From: a bacterium
GTDB lineage: Bacteria > Electryoneota > RPQS01
NCBI GenBank assembly: GCA_023382385.1
Contig: JAHDVH010000002.1
Location: 68,957-132,956 of the forward strand
Direction: 5' to 3'
Length of the DNA: 64,000 nucleotides
In this document: positions 15,843 through 26,600 of the stretch, one piece after another
Layout: each line of letters opens with the position of its first letter
Position numbering within the stretch: position 1 is the stretch's first letter
Position numbers and translations under genes: made by a program
Notes under the pieces: model-generated
The model's input: the letters and a program-made list of their open reading frames with translations, nothing else
Database searches by the model: none
Told to the model about the DNA's origin: nothing

Positions 15843-17048
15843 TTACTCCCAGAACCTCCAGTTTGCGCTGGCTAAGACGTGCGGATCGCCGACCGGAATC
15901 AGCGAATGCCTGCTCATCCAACGGGACACGAAAAATCCGAATAATCCGGTGAACATGGCGAGCGTGCCGAGTTCAATCCAAGCAATCGGAACAAACGATG
16001 AGTGGTGAGTGGGCACAGAGATCCAGTAGATGTCGAGGAATTGCCCGATAAGCACGCCCCAGCAAACGACCATCAGCCACAAATCATGTTTCTTCTGCCC
16101 TTGGCCGAGCAGGCCGAAGAACGGCAGCACGAACTTGAAGAACCAAGTCGCGTAGGCCACTTCGAGCCAGCCGCCCTCAGAACGCTTCAGATAGAAGAAG
16201 GTTTCTTCCGGCAGATTGGCATACCAGATGAGCATGAATTGCGAGAAGCCGACGTAGCACATGAAAATCGTGAAGGCAAACATCAGTCCGGAGATGTCCT
16301 TGACATGGGACGGCGTGGCGACATCCTTCAACTGACCGTTTTTCAGTTTGACAAAGACGATAATCATCAGCGCGAGCGTGCTTTGGAAAATGCCCGCGAA
16401 AGTGTAGACCGTGAACATGGTCGAGAACCACTTTGGCTCCATGCTCATCAGCAAGTCATAGCTGAAGAAGGCGAACGTCGGCGCAAACAGGATAACGGCC
16501 ACGATTGCGAACTTGGTGGCCTTCGGAGACAGGTCGTGATTTCCGCCGGCGTCCTGCGCAATGGAGTAATTGATGAATTTCCGCGCGACGAAAATCCAAA
16601 TCAGGAAGAACAGTATATTGCGTCCGGCAACCATGTCAAAGCTCAGCCAGCGCATTTTCGCTGAACTGTGTATGTTGTGGTCATGCCCCATCCAGCTGTA
16701 AATACTGGCACCTTCCATGTACATACCGACGAGCATGATCAGGAACAGCACGAACGCGACGGGCAGAAACGACATAAACGCCTCGGCAAGGCGGCGCGGA
16801 ATAATCGCCCATCTGGCATTGACGGCGCGATTGATGGCGATAAACATATAGCCGCCGAGCGAGAAGCCGGTAAAGATAAAGACGGCATTAAAGTAATTCT
16901 GCCAGGCGCGCGTGGAATCCACTGCCAGTCCTCCGAGGAACGCAAGCGCTCCCAGCGCGATTAAGCCGATGAACAACGAGTTCAAAGACTTCGGAAGACT
17001 CAGTGGTCCCGGATTCTCAATATGTGTTACTGTTGCGTGAAGAGACAC
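15843..17048 (-). CDS. actF: alternative complex III subunit ActF (NrfD family)
   Basis: A 401-residue integral membrane protein with ten helices, homologous to ActC and to NrfD/PsrC quinol-binding subunits. It has the ActF-typical SLPKSLNSLFIGLIALGALA start, FIFTGFSLGGYMFIAINRAV, and long alternating helices through GLFGFFVSRWM. In alternative complex III, ActC and ActF form the membrane core; ActF contributes to the quinol and proton pathway. It starts 15 nt after actE and its stop abuts the start of the diheme cytochrome gene. Confidence 0.9.
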   Translation of the reverse strand: MSLHATVTHIENPGPLSLPKSLNSLFIGLIALGALAFLGGLAVDSTRAWQNYFNAVFIFTGFSLGGYMFIAINRAVNARWAIIPRRLAEAFMSFLPVAFVLFLIMLVGMYMEGASIYSWMGHDHNIHSSAKMRWLSFDMVAGRNILFFLIWIFVARKFINYSIAQDAGGNHDLSPKATKFAIVAVILFAPTFAFFSYDLLMSMEPKWFSTMFTVYTFAGIFQSTLALMIIVFVKLKNGQLKDVATPSHVKDISGLMFAFTIFMCYVGFSQFMLIWYANLPEETFFYLKRSEGGWLEVAYATWFFKFVLPFFGLLGQGQKKHDLWLMVVCWGVLIGQFLDIYWISVPTHHSSFVPIAWIELGTLAMFTGLFGFFVSRWMSRHSLIPVGDPHVLASANWRFWE

Positions 17049-17063
17049 TTTTATTTGCTCTCC

Positions 17064-17693
17064 TTATCGCTTCGGCCAGAGCACGGGTTTTGCCGTGTCT
17101 GGCGCGTCATCTTCAAAACTGAAATTGCCTGTGGCCATAGCCAGACTGTCCTGCGGCAGCGGATGTGCGGCGCGCTGCAAAGCGCGGATGTAGTGAATGA
17201 TAGCCCAGCGCTTATCCGAAGGCACCTGCTGCTTGTAGCTTGGCATCAGCCCCTGACCCATCATAATAGTGTGATAGATGCGGCCATCGGGCCATGCAAG
17301 CAGTTTCTCCGACAACAGTGATGGGGGCATGGTGAACTTCGGAACGATGTAGCCCTTGCCGTCGCCGGTTACTCCATGACACACAACACAGTAAGTATTG
17401 TAGTATTTGCGCCCGGCCTGCAGCACATCTTCTGTCGGAGTCAAGGGATTCGCCAGGGCATTCGCCGCGCTCGTGTCCAACAGTCCAATCGTATACGGTT
17501 CAAAATTAACGGGCACGGTTCCCGCAGGCGGCACTTTCATCCCCACTCCATTCGGCGAATGCGGGTCGAACTCCTGTGCTTTCAGCGAGGCCTGTCGGTA
17601 CATATCAGGCATGTATTCGAGATTCGGGAAGCTCTTCTTGCCGCAGGAAATCATCAGGAACGCCGCGAGGAGCAGCGCAACATGTTTAGACAT
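17064..17693 (-). CDS. actE: alternative complex III monoheme cytochrome c, ActE
   Basis: A 209-residue lipoprotein ([18 protein letters not shown], lipid-bearing Cys17) with one heme site CVVCHG and FTMPPSLLS as the probable axial Met region. The N-terminal extension (FPNLEYMPDMYRQASLKAQE) wraps the complex in known structures of the family. ActE receives electrons from the pentaheme ActA and passes them to the downstream cytochrome or directly to the oxidase. It overlaps actD by 8 bases, so the two are translationally coupled. Confidence 0.92.
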   Translation of the reverse strand: MSKHVALLLAAFLMISCGKKSFPNLEYMPDMYRQASLKAQEFDPHSPNGVGMKVPPAGTVPVNFEPYTIGLLDTSAANALANPLTPTEDVLQAGRKYYNTYCVVCHGVTGDGKGYIVPKFTMPPSLLSEKLLAWPDGRIYHTIMMGQGLMPSYKQQVPSDKRWAIIHYIRALQRAAHPLPQDSLAMATGNFSFEDDAPDTAKPVLWPKR

Positions 17694-18189
17694 GCTTCAC
17701 CTCCTCGGCTCCGTGCGTCTTCAGATAGTTCTCCACGTCGGCGGCATTGACTCCATCAAGCGGAATCACAAGACCGAACTTGTTATCGGTGAAGCGCTCG
17801 TCATGTACCACCGGTTTCGTCGTCGGCAGCTTGCAGGCGGCCCACATGGCAATAAACGTCGAAATACCGCCTATCAAGACACCACATTCAAACATGATTG
17901 GAAAGAAGGCGGGCCAAGCGTTAAAAGGCTTGCCTCCGATGTTCATGGGCCACTCCACGACGTGCACCCAATACTGAAGCGAAAAACCCAAAATCGCTCC
18001 GGTCAGACCCATGCCGAGCGTCACCCACGGCACCCACGACTTGCCGATGCCAAGCGCCTTTTCGAGGCCGTGAATGGGATACGGTGTCAGCGCGTCCAGC
18101 CGTTTCCAGCCCTTCTGCCGCGCACCGTCCGCAGCATGCAACAACACATCGGGATCGGAATAGACTCCGATTAGAGCGCGATCAGCCAT
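17686..18189 (-). CDS. actD: alternative complex III subunit ActD (DUF3341)
   Basis: A 167-residue protein with the DUF3341 layout: a soluble N-terminal part ([32 protein letters not shown]), two membrane helices ([19 protein letters not shown] and [19 protein letters not shown]), then a soluble tail. It has no cofactor and caps the ActC-ActF membrane core. Overlaps of 8 bases with both actC and actE show tight coupling. Confidence 0.93.
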   Translation of the reverse strand: MADRALIGVYSDPDVLLHAADGARQKGWKRLDALTPYPIHGLEKALGIGKSWVPWVTLGMGLTGAILGFSLQYWVHVVEWPMNIGGKPFNAWPAFFPIMFECGVLIGGISTFIAMWAACKLPTTKPVVHDERFTDNKFGLVIPLDGVNAADVENYLKTHGAEEVKHV

Positions 18190-19546
18190 GGAGACCTACC
18201 TTCGACGTATCCGCCGGCTTGGGTAGAGTTTGCTTGATTTCAGCCATTGCAATCGTCGGGAAGACTCGTACGAATATCAGGAATAACGTAAAAAACAAGC
18301 CAAAAGCGCCGATAGTCCAACCGAAGTCGTAGATAGTCGGCACGAAGTTGTCCCAGTTAGTCGGCAGGAAATCGCGATGCAGCGAAGATACGATAATATT
18401 GAAGCGTTCAAACCACATCCCGACGTTCACCAACAACGAGACTACAAACATCACTGGAATCGACCGGCGCATCGAGCGGAACCAGAAGACTTGCGGCACG
18501 GCGACGTTGCAGAAGAACATGATGTAGAAAGCCCACGAGAACGGTCCGGTCAGGCGGTTCATAAAAACATACTGTTCGAACGGATTCTCGCTATACCATG
18601 CCACGAAGAACTCGGTCAGATATGCGTAGCCCACGAGCATGCCGGTCAGGAGGATGATTTTGTTCATCAACTCCATGTGTGTGATGGTGATGTAATGTTC
18701 GAGGTTGAACGCCTTGCGCATAATCACCAACAGCGTCACCACCATTGCGAATCCCGAGAAGATTGCGCCGGCCACGAAGTAGGGCGGGAAGATGGTGGTG
18801 TGCCAACCCGGCAGAATGGACGTGGCGAAGTCGTAGGACACCACCGTGTGCACTGACAACACCAGCGCGGTGGACATACCTGCAAACAGCAGGTAAGCCT
18901 TCTCGTAGTGGTTCCAGTCGCGCATCGAGCCGATCCAACCCAGCGAAAGCGCGCCGTAGAATTTCTTACGCAGAACGTTCTTGGCCTTATCCCGCATCGT
19001 GGCGAAGTCGGGCACCAATCCGGTGTACCAGAACAGCAGCGAAATCGTCAAGTATGTGGAAATAGCAAAGACGTCCCACAGCAACGGCGAGCGGAAATTC
19101 ACCCACAACAGCCGGTCGTTGGGATAGGGCACCAACCAATAGGCAACCCACTGACGGCCGGTGTGCAACAACGGAAAAATTCCGGCCGTGCAGACCGCGA
19201 AGATGGTCATGGCCTCTGCGGAACGGTTGATAGCGGTACGCCACTTCTGCCGCAACAAAAAGAGAATTGCCGAAATCAGGGTTCCGGCGTGACCGATACC
19301 GACCCAGAACACGAAGTTCGTGATATCGAACGCCCAGCCGTAGGGGTGACTGATACCGAAGATACCCTGACCGCGGACGAGCAATATATAGATGACGATG
19401 ACGCCTATACCCAGAAGGCCCGCAGCGGTGAGAAACGCGAGCCACCAGGCGACGGACGGCATGCGTTCGGTCGGCGCAGTGACATCGCGCGTTACATCGT
19501 TCAGTCTGATATCGGTTGAGAGAATATGCTCCGCCGGAACGCTCAC
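18182..19546 (-). CDS. actC: alternative complex III quinol-binding subunit ActC (NrfD family)
   Basis: A 454-residue NrfD/PsrC-family membrane subunit with ten helices. It forms the quinol oxidation site next to the iron-sulfur clusters of ActB. Characteristic segments are [20 protein letters not shown], the [20 protein letters not shown] loop, and [21 protein letters not shown]. It overlaps actB by 4 bases (ATGA), so ActB and ActC are made together. The same operon carries ActF, the second NrfD-like subunit. Confidence 0.94.
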   Translation of the reverse strand: MSVPAEHILSTDIRLNDVTRDVTAPTERMPSVAWWLAFLTAAGLLGIGVIVIYILLVRGQGIFGISHPYGWAFDITNFVFWVGIGHAGTLISAILFLLRQKWRTAINRSAEAMTIFAVCTAGIFPLLHTGRQWVAYWLVPYPNDRLLWVNFRSPLLWDVFAISTYLTISLLFWYTGLVPDFATMRDKAKNVLRKKFYGALSLGWIGSMRDWNHYEKAYLLFAGMSTALVLSVHTVVSYDFATSILPGWHTTIFPPYFVAGAIFSGFAMVVTLLVIMRKAFNLEHYITITHMELMNKIILLTGMLVGYAYLTEFFVAWYSENPFEQYVFMNRLTGPFSWAFYIMFFCNVAVPQVFWFRSMRRSIPVMFVVSLLVNVGMWFERFNIIVSSLHRDFLPTNWDNFVPTIYDFGWTIGAFGLFFTLFLIFVRVFPTIAMAEIKQTLPKPADTSKVGLHG

Positions 19547-22500
19547 GAGTGATGCCCTCCGTCGTGGTTCTGTGCCCCGCCGTGGCCGCCATGGCCGCCG
19601 TGCGAGTCGCCGGCGCGCGGCGGACGATTGCGCAGTTTGGTGAAGTAGGTCACCTGCGGCCTCGTGTTGATTTCGCCAATCACATGATAAGCGCGCGGGT
19701 CTTTGTTCATATGGGAAACTTGACTATCAGGATTGTTCGTATTTCCGAAACTGATCGCGTTGGTCGGGCAGGACTGCTGACAGGCCGTTTTGATGTCGCT
19801 GTCCAGCACCGGGCGATTGAACTCGCGTGCACGCTCCTTGCCTTCACGAATTCGCTGTTGACAGAACGTGCATTTTTCCATGACACCCTTCTCGCGCACT
19901 GTAACCTCAGGGTTCAGCACAAGCTGGAGCGGATGCGGTTCGTAAGCGGCGAACGTATACTCGTGCCAGTTAAAGCGGCGCACCTTATAAGGACAGTTGT
20001 TTGAGCAATATCGCGTCCCGACACAGCGGTTATAGACCTGCATATTCAGGCCTTCTTCGCTGTGAATCGTCGCCACGACCGGACAAACAGTTTCGCAGGA
20101 CGCGTTATCGCAATGCTGACAGAGCATCGGTTGATACGTAAATTCGGGCTCGTGCTCGTCGCCGCTGTAGTAGCGGTCTACGCGAATCCAGTGCATTTCG
20201 CGGCCCAAACGAATCTGAGCGACACCGACGACCGGGATGTTGTTTTCGACCGAACAGGCGGCGATGCAGGCGTTGCAGCCGATGCACGCAGTCTGGTCAA
20301 TCGCCATTCCCCACTTGTTACCCTTGTATTCAAACTCGGGGTACATCGACATCAGTTCATGCTCATGCCAATGACCGGCTTTCGGGTCATTCAAGTAGGA
20401 GTCAAACGTCGCCTCGGCGACAATCGGGCGCCCTTCGGTGTAGTTGTGACCCTGCACGTCCGGCAATTCCTCCCAGCGGCCGGTCTTTTCAATCGTCACG
20501 GCATCCCCTGCCGTGCGCAAGACCCCGTTGCCGACGGTGCACAAGGCAAACGCATTGCCGCCGATGCCGTTCCCCACGCGACCGACGAACTCGCGGCCCC
20601 AGCCGGTTTCAATTGTCACAACATCCTCGATATCGCCCGGCTGCACGTGCACCGGCACTTCAATCGTCGCGCCGTTTGCCGTGACGCGAACGTAATCTCC
20701 ATCACGCACGCTCAATTTGCTCGCCGTTTTCGGCGCAAGGTTGGCAAAGTTCGTCCAACTGACGCGCGCGACCGGATGCGGTAGCTCCAGCAGCCACGCG
20801 TTATTGCCATTGCCGTCTACACTCACGAGCGGCGAAGGCATCACCACTAATTGCAGGTCTCCGCCTGTTCGCGGCGCGCCCAACTGCGCCAATCCTGAGC
20901 CGGAATATGTGCGTGCAGACGGCTGCTTGCGCAAGTCCAGGACTCCATCACGCAGCGCACCATGCCAGAATGACTTGAAGTCCGCAGGAAACACACTCGC
21001 CGAATAGACCTTGGTCTGCCACGTGGCCATCACGTAATCATGCCAAGTGCCTTCAAACTTACCCAAGCCTGCGCTGTCGGCGGTTTGGGCAAATTTGATC
21101 AGCGACTCTTCCGAAGCGCGGCAGTCGTGCAGCGGCATGACCGCGGGTTGAATCACGGAATACAGACCAGCCTGCGGCTCCGCGTCGCCCCAGCTTTCCA
21201 GCCAGTGCAGACCTGGAAGTAAATAGGTAGCCAATCGTCCGGTTTCATCGGCACGGTCTCCCAGATGAACAATCGTCTTGGCTTTCGCAAACGCGCTCTT
21301 GATCCCGGCGGATGCAGGTAATGAGTAAACCGGATTTGTTCCGTACACAATCAAGACGTCAATCTGTCCGCCGTTCAGCCGATCAAGCAGGTCTTGCATG
21401 CCGAGGAATGACCCCTGCGCCTGCAGCGAGGGCGATCCGTTGCCGTCGACCGTAACCCCTTCGTTGCCGAGCATCGCATTCAGCAGGCAGGCGACAAGCT
21501 GATGATCCAGAGAGTCACCGCCCATGACTATGCTCTTGCCTCGAGCGGCCCACAGTTCTTCAGCAATGCGACTAATCGTGCCGGCCGCAAGCCCATTTTG
21601 TGATTCAACCTGCTCCGGACTGAAACGGCTAATCGCCGATTGTGCACTTCCATCGAGCGAAATCACACTATGACCTGCGCCGGACAGAGCATTAGCAACC
21701 GCCAAACCGAATCCGACGCTCTGTCCGGGCTTCATTCTGAAGCGTTCGTCCGCATTGGAAGCGGTAAAAGACGTGGTGCAATCCGCGCTGACGAGCTTGT
21801 TAAGTCTATTGTCCTTCACATGGCGTTTCTGGCCGAATCCCACTTGCCACTCAAGACTTGAATACCCTGTTCCGAGCGGGTCGGCTTCCAGACAGAACAC
21901 ATACTCTGCCTGATCGAAGCGATAGGACGGCAGTACTGCCGCGCCATAGGAAAGCTCGTTGGCCTTGCGGGCAGCTTCATGCGTCCACGCGTCATAGGTA
22001 TAATGCTTCGCACCAAAGCTTTCGCAGAAGTCCGCAATCACCTTCGTGCGCGCCGGACCGTGCACGGTCCCCGTAAGCACGGCAACTCGTCCTTGAGCAG
22101 CCTTGAGAGCGTCCGCGATTTCAGTATCCGCCGTGCCCCAGCTGATGACACTTGGCACACCGCCGGTCATCTTCAGCGGGCCCGTCAAACGGTCGGGGTC
22201 GTACAGATTGAATACTTCATACTGGCCGCGCGCATCCAATGTGCCCTTTGAGAGCGGATGCTGCGGATTCCCCTCGAGCTTGATCGGACGGCCTTCGCGC
22301 GTCTTAATCAGCACACCGTTACCCTGTGCTCCACCGGCGGCGGACGCGTAGTAGTTGGGAATCCCGAGTGTGATCTCTTCAGGTTGATTGATGTACGGAA
22401 TGATCTTCTGCGCCGGTCGCAATCCGCAACCCGCAGTCGCAAAGACCATCGCCGCGCCCGACAGCTTCAGGAAGTCGCGGCGCGAGACGTTTTTTTCTTC

Positions 22501-22746
22501 TCCGCCGTTCTGCTTGACCTTGAGTTCTACAAATCCCGCGACTTCAGAGAGCAGCGTCGGCTCGCCGGTAAGCGAGAACTTGCCCGCTTGCTCGCGGTCG
22601 AAGAACTCCTGCGGCTTGGAGTAGAACTCGGAGTGCTTGACGGCCAAAGTCTTGTCGTCACCCTGAAGCTCGGCAAGTGTCGTCCAATGACGTTTGAGTT
22701 CAGGTGCGGGGGCCGCAGGTGGATTAATGGGATGCTCTCGGCTCAT
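19543..22746 (-). CDS. actB: alternative complex III iron-sulfur subunit ActB
   Basis: A 1067-residue fusion of a molybdopterin-oxidoreductase-like domain (about 50-720) and a four-cluster ferredoxin-like domain (about 760-1030). A Tat-type region, [21 protein letters not shown], lies inside the N-terminal part, as is usual for ActB. Cluster ligands are seen in [44 protein letters not shown] and [11 protein letters not shown] with a distal CQQSCP. In characterised complexes the large domain has no molybdenum cofactor and the clusters pass electrons from quinol to heme. The His/Gly-rich C-terminus is odd but not unusual. Confidence 0.95.
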   Translation of the reverse strand: MSREHPINPPAAPAPELKRHWTTLAELQGDDKTLAVKHSEFYSKPQEFFDREQAGKFSLTGEPTLLSEVAGFVELKVKQNGGEEKNVSRRDFLKLSGAAMVFATAGCGLRPAQKIIPYINQPEEITLGIPNYYASAAGGAQGNGVLIKTREGRPIKLEGNPQHPLSKGTLDARGQYEVFNLYDPDRLTGPLKMTGGVPSVISWGTADTEIADALKAAQGRVAVLTGTVHGPARTKVIADFCESFGAKHYTYDAWTHEAARKANELSYGAAVLPSYRFDQAEYVFCLEADPLGTGYSSLEWQVGFGQKRHVKDNRLNKLVSADCTTSFTASNADERFRMKPGQSVGFGLAVANALSGAGHSVISLDGSAQSAISRFSPEQVESQNGLAAGTISRIAEELWAARGKSIVMGGDSLDHQLVACLLNAMLGNEGVTVDGNGSPSLQAQGSFLGMQDLLDRLNGGQIDVLIVYGTNPVYSLPASAGIKSAFAKAKTIVHLGDRADETGRLATYLLPGLHWLESWGDAEPQAGLYSVIQPAVMPLHDCRASEESLIKFAQTADSAGLGKFEGTWHDYVMATWQTKVYSASVFPADFKSFWHGALRDGVLDLRKQPSARTYSGSGLAQLGAPRTGGDLQLVVMPSPLVSVDGNGNNAWLLELPHPVARVSWTNFANLAPKTASKLSVRDGDYVRVTANGATIEVPVHVQPGDIEDVVTIETGWGREFVGRVGNGIGGNAFALCTVGNGVLRTAGDAVTIEKTGRWEELPDVQGHNYTEGRPIVAEATFDSYLNDPKAGHWHEHELMSMYPEFEYKGNKWGMAIDQTACIGCNACIAACSVENNIPVVGVAQIRLGREMHWIRVDRYYSGDEHEPEFTYQPMLCQHCDNASCETVCPVVATIHSEEGLNMQVYNRCVGTRYCSNNCPYKVRRFNWHEYTFAAYEPHPLQLVLNPEVTVREKGVMEKCTFCQQRIREGKERAREFNRPVLDSDIKTACQQSCPTNAISFGNTNNPDSQVSHMNKDPRAYHVIGEINTRPQVTYFTKLRNRPPRAGDSHGGHGGHGGAQNHDGGHHS

Positions 22747-23249
22747 TGGTGGCAGGCGTTGCAGTCTTGTGGACCACCATTGTCACGGTGGCATTGCAGG
22801 CAGTCGCCCATGTTCAACTTTCGGTATTGATAAACCTTGTCCATGGTTTCCACGGGTCCGTGGCACACTGCGCAATCGAAGCCCTTCCGGATGTGCCACT
22901 GGTGAGAGAAGAAGGCATGATCGGGCACCGAATGAATGCGTTCCCATTCAACCGGCTTCCCCGTGTTGTAGGCTTCGGTGAGCTTGATGATGTTGGGCTT
23001 GTCCACCGCAACCACGCTATGGCAGTTCATGCACACGTTGAGCGCGGGCACGGTGGCATGCTTGGAATGCTCGGCCGAACTGTGGCAATACAGACACGGA
23101 ATGTGATTATCGCCCGCATGAATCTTGTGGCTGAAGGGAATGGGCTGGGGCGGCGCATACCCTTTGTTGCTCCAGGCCCACATAAACACATTGTAGCCAA
23201 ATACCAAGAAAGCTACGGTGTAGATCAGGCCAAGGACCTTTCGGCTCAC
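22743..23249 (-). CDS. actA: alternative complex III pentaheme cytochrome c, ActA
   Basis: A 168-residue protein with one N-terminal helix (about 7-26) and five CxxCH heme sites starting at Cys52, 73, 126, 150 and 163; the last ends two residues before the C-terminus. Five hemes and this length match ActA, which wires the ActB clusters to ActE. Translation begins at GTG 23249 after AGGAA. It is the first gene of the operon and overlaps actB by 4 bases. Confidence 0.95.
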   Translation of the reverse strand: MSRKVLGLIYTVAFLVFGYNVFMWAWSNKGYAPPQPIPFSHKIHAGDNHIPCLYCHSSAEHSKHATVPALNVCMNCHSVVAVDKPNIIKLTEAYNTGKPVEWERIHSVPDHAFFSHQWHIRKGFDCAVCHGPVETMDKVYQYRKLNMGDCLQCHRDNGGPQDCNACHQ

Positions 23250-23304
23250 AGGCAGTTCCTAAGAGTTGGTGAAAAAATACGCAAACTACCCCTCGCCGTA
23301 CGAC

Positions 23305-23333
23305 TTTATATTAAGCCGTGCGGGACAAATCAA
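23305..23333 (-). promoter_or_regulatory. promoter of the act-cox operon
   Basis: Minus strand TTGATT (23328-23333) and TATAAA (23305-23310) are 17 nt apart, placing the transcription start near 23298 and giving a leader of about 50 nt before GTG 23249. Confidence 0.65.
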
Positions 23334-23618
23334 AGATATGCATGAATTTGGCGGCCCTTGAGAGAATCGGAATCGGGCCAATTCGGGGGGACTCAAACAG
23401 AACTTCGGAAAACGGCGGTAATATAACAACTCTGCCTATCGGAAGCAACGGTGAATTCATTGAAATCTGTGCAACTTAGGTGCACCAGAAGAGACAGAGT
23501 AGTCTTACTTCTTGTGGGTCAGACACTGTTTTAAGGACTTAAATGTCTCAAAAAATAGCGTCAGTTTCTAACATTTTTACAGAATTGGACGGATTAAGTC
23601 AGATTAACCCCAAGAAAA
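23334..23618. other. intergenic stretch upstream of the act-cox promoter
   Basis: No gene, strong hairpin or repeat is visible here. It is the space between the operon promoter and the terminator of the next minus-strand gene and may hold activator sites that I cannot recognise. Confidence 0.5.
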
Positions 23619-23642
23619 GACCCGACTTCTATCTGTCGGGTC
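23619..23642 (-). terminator. intrinsic terminator of the heparinase-like gene
   Basis: GACCCGAC (23619-23626) and GTCGGGTC (23635-23642) pair perfectly with an 8-nt loop, and TTTTCTT follows on the minus strand. Confidence 0.88.
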
Positions 23643-23678
23643 ATTATGAATCTGACAAGAAGTAAGAGAGGACGAGGT

Positions 23679-26600
23679 CTATTTCTTAGTGACCCTGCCT
23701 CCTGCCTCTCTTGCGTCAACAGATGCCTCGCCATTGGCCATATCCTCTCGGGGCACGATGATCGGGGCAGCCTGCGTGGCTCGTAAACGCGAAACTACAT
23801 GATAAAACTGCATTTCCTCGGAGGGTTCTCCAAAAGAGAAACTTTGAACGTTGCCGGGCACAGTATCCATCAACCGGAAGTTGCCGTCTGCAGAGTCACA
23901 GGAATAAATGTCATAGTAGTCCGGAAACGTTGGAATCCCCTGCACATAGAACACTGGGGCTGTCCAATAGAGCTTAAAATCTCCGTCCGTATAGGCCAGC
24001 CGCAGATCAACAACCCGTCCGGTTGGAACATTTGCAAGGTTCCCGATTTCCACGTACTCGCCATTCTGATAGAAAGGCTCACCCTGCCCATTCAGCCAGA
24101 CAAATGAGATGTTGGGCGCATACAGCACCGCCCACTCCCCAAGACTGCCATTTATCTCCAGAGTGTCCCCACGAATCGACCAATCCGCATCCACTGGAAC
24201 CGGACTCTCGAACAACCTGCGGGTCGGCGTGCCCCAATCCACAAAGGTGCATTGACGCGCGGCACCCATACGAATCGCACCGGTCACATCGTTTCGCACA
24301 ACGACCGCCAACGACGCGTTTGTAGTTAACGAATCTACGGTGATGTAGCCGTTATGGCCGTGCGTAATCGCGCACGTCGCTTCAAAACCGCTGTTGTCTC
24401 CCACTCTCAAAACCGTCAGTCCCGAACTGCTGTACAGCAGCTGCGCCTGCGCCTGATTGGGGCGGCGCGGATAAAACGCATTGACGAATTTGACGGCCGT
24501 GTCCGGTGTCGCGTTGTTGATGTACATTCCCCAACCGCCTATGCTGCTTTCGTAGTAGTTGGAGTAGTAATACTGGTGCGTGCGGTCCGGAGGAGAAAGC
24601 ATGAACATATCGGAATCCGTACGAAGTCCGTCTATGAACACACTATTTCCGGTATACGTGTAAATTTGACTGGGATGACGAATCAGGAATGAGAACGTGC
24701 TGGGGTTCGTCGCCTTTAAATCATCCAGCACAACCACGAGGTCGGGACGAACATACAGAATGTGCCGCTTAAACTTGGTCAGTCCCAGAACTGTCGGATA
24801 GGAGGTTGTCGCGTCTCCGACAACATAGTCCACGTTCTTCAGCATGAACGTGTCCGCAAGGTGAGGGTTCATCGACAATTCATCGATCGGCAGCGGCCAG
24901 ATACCTTTCGTGCTGTCGCCTATCTGTCCTTGACCATTCACCAGTATCGTCGTTGTGTTGTACGTTCGGTGAAACGGCGATTGGAGTCCGGCTGCCTGCA
25001 CGATGTAATCTCGGCCATATGAAAGCGTGAACGCATTCTGCTCTGGAAGGAAGTGTGAAGGTTCCCAAGCTCCCACCGGCCCCTGACCCCAGTATCTTTC
25101 ATAGGCATTTCGCCCGCAGACAAGTCCGCATTTGAGAGTGACATATGTTGCGTTGGTATCCGCCCACGCACTGCGCCCAAAGTAGGTATCCTGATCGGTG
25201 GCGATCCACGATAAATCGGTTGGAACCACCTGCGGCACAGTGGGATCGTAGAAGAAGAAATCGAACGGCCCGTCGAGACTGTAGCCTATCCGGTTGATAA
25301 CCTGCTGGCGCATCCATTGCGCGTGACCATCTCTGTACTCACGCGCCAACAGGGCAAGCTGGTCATCCGGCCCATACCATTCGTCGGCTTGAGCTTCATT
25401 GATCATCGGTACCTGCGTAACAATCGGGTGCGAGCCATACACTCGATACTTGGCCATGCTTTGAACCCACGGAGTCTGAAAATAGTTGATGTTCCGCTGT
25501 TCGCGCATTAACCACAGATGCGGCAGCATCGTCCACGAAATGAACCCCCAGTAGTTCATGGCTTCGTACCACGACCCGTCCGTGACAGGCCCGTAGAGCG
25601 CAAGAACATTCTGCAGATTATCAATCGCCATCTGTTCCCAAATCTGCGCCTGTGGCTCTTCCTCGTAAAGCGCGTAGCACGCCGACCCGAGATAGCTCAT
25701 GCAGTTGATATTGTGATTGTGCATGTAAGCGTCGGTCCACCAGATCCAACGGGGTTCAGCAGCTGCCATCCGCTCCATTTGCGTGCGGAGCTTGATCCGA
25801 ACCGTGTCGCGCTGTGCCTTCGTCCAATGCGGATAAAGCCAGTCATAGGCCAACGCCAAGGCGAAGAACGCACGCCCCGAATAGATGTCCATGTTCTGAT
25901 TAGCGCCGGGCTCCCACTGCTCATACCGGCACAGCGCCATAGCTTTGTTCTTCGCGTTATTGATGTACGTAGGTGTAGGAGTCAACACCGCTTTCATGGC
26001 GGCAAGAGTGATCATCCTGCCCATGTTCGCGTAGCTGACCTCTTCCCAACGCTCCGGCGGCAGCGGCACGTAATTGAAATCAATTAGTACAGCTGTGTTT
26101 AATTGCTGGTAGAAACCTAAGTGGGTCGAAGCCGCCCGCGCCTGCAAGGTCGGGATTTCCGCAGCAGTGAAGAACAACTTCGGATGGACGGCCTCGTCAA
26201 ACGTGGTGACGAGCATGGCAGCCGCATTATTGGAAGGATAGCTGTCGGTGCCCTGCGCCGTTAGAGTTGCGCGCAAGTAGTAACGCGACTCGAAAGCAGG
26301 TGTCCAATTGAACCAGAGGTCGGTAGTCTGATATCCGCTTAAGACGAAATTGCTGGAGTCCACCGCAGTCCACGAGCTGGAGTCGGTTGAAGCCCACAGC
26401 TTAACCTGTCCGGTTTCGTTACCTCCATAATTCCGAAGACGCACCCACACCGGACACGGCTGACCGACACTCGTCCCCAACCCGTAGTCCATATCGATAA
26501 TTCCGGTGTCGTCAGGATTCTGCAACACCCAGCTCACGAGATTCTGTACGAGCAGTGCACGAGCGTTGCCGGACGTCGTAATTCTTCGGATTGATCCGCA

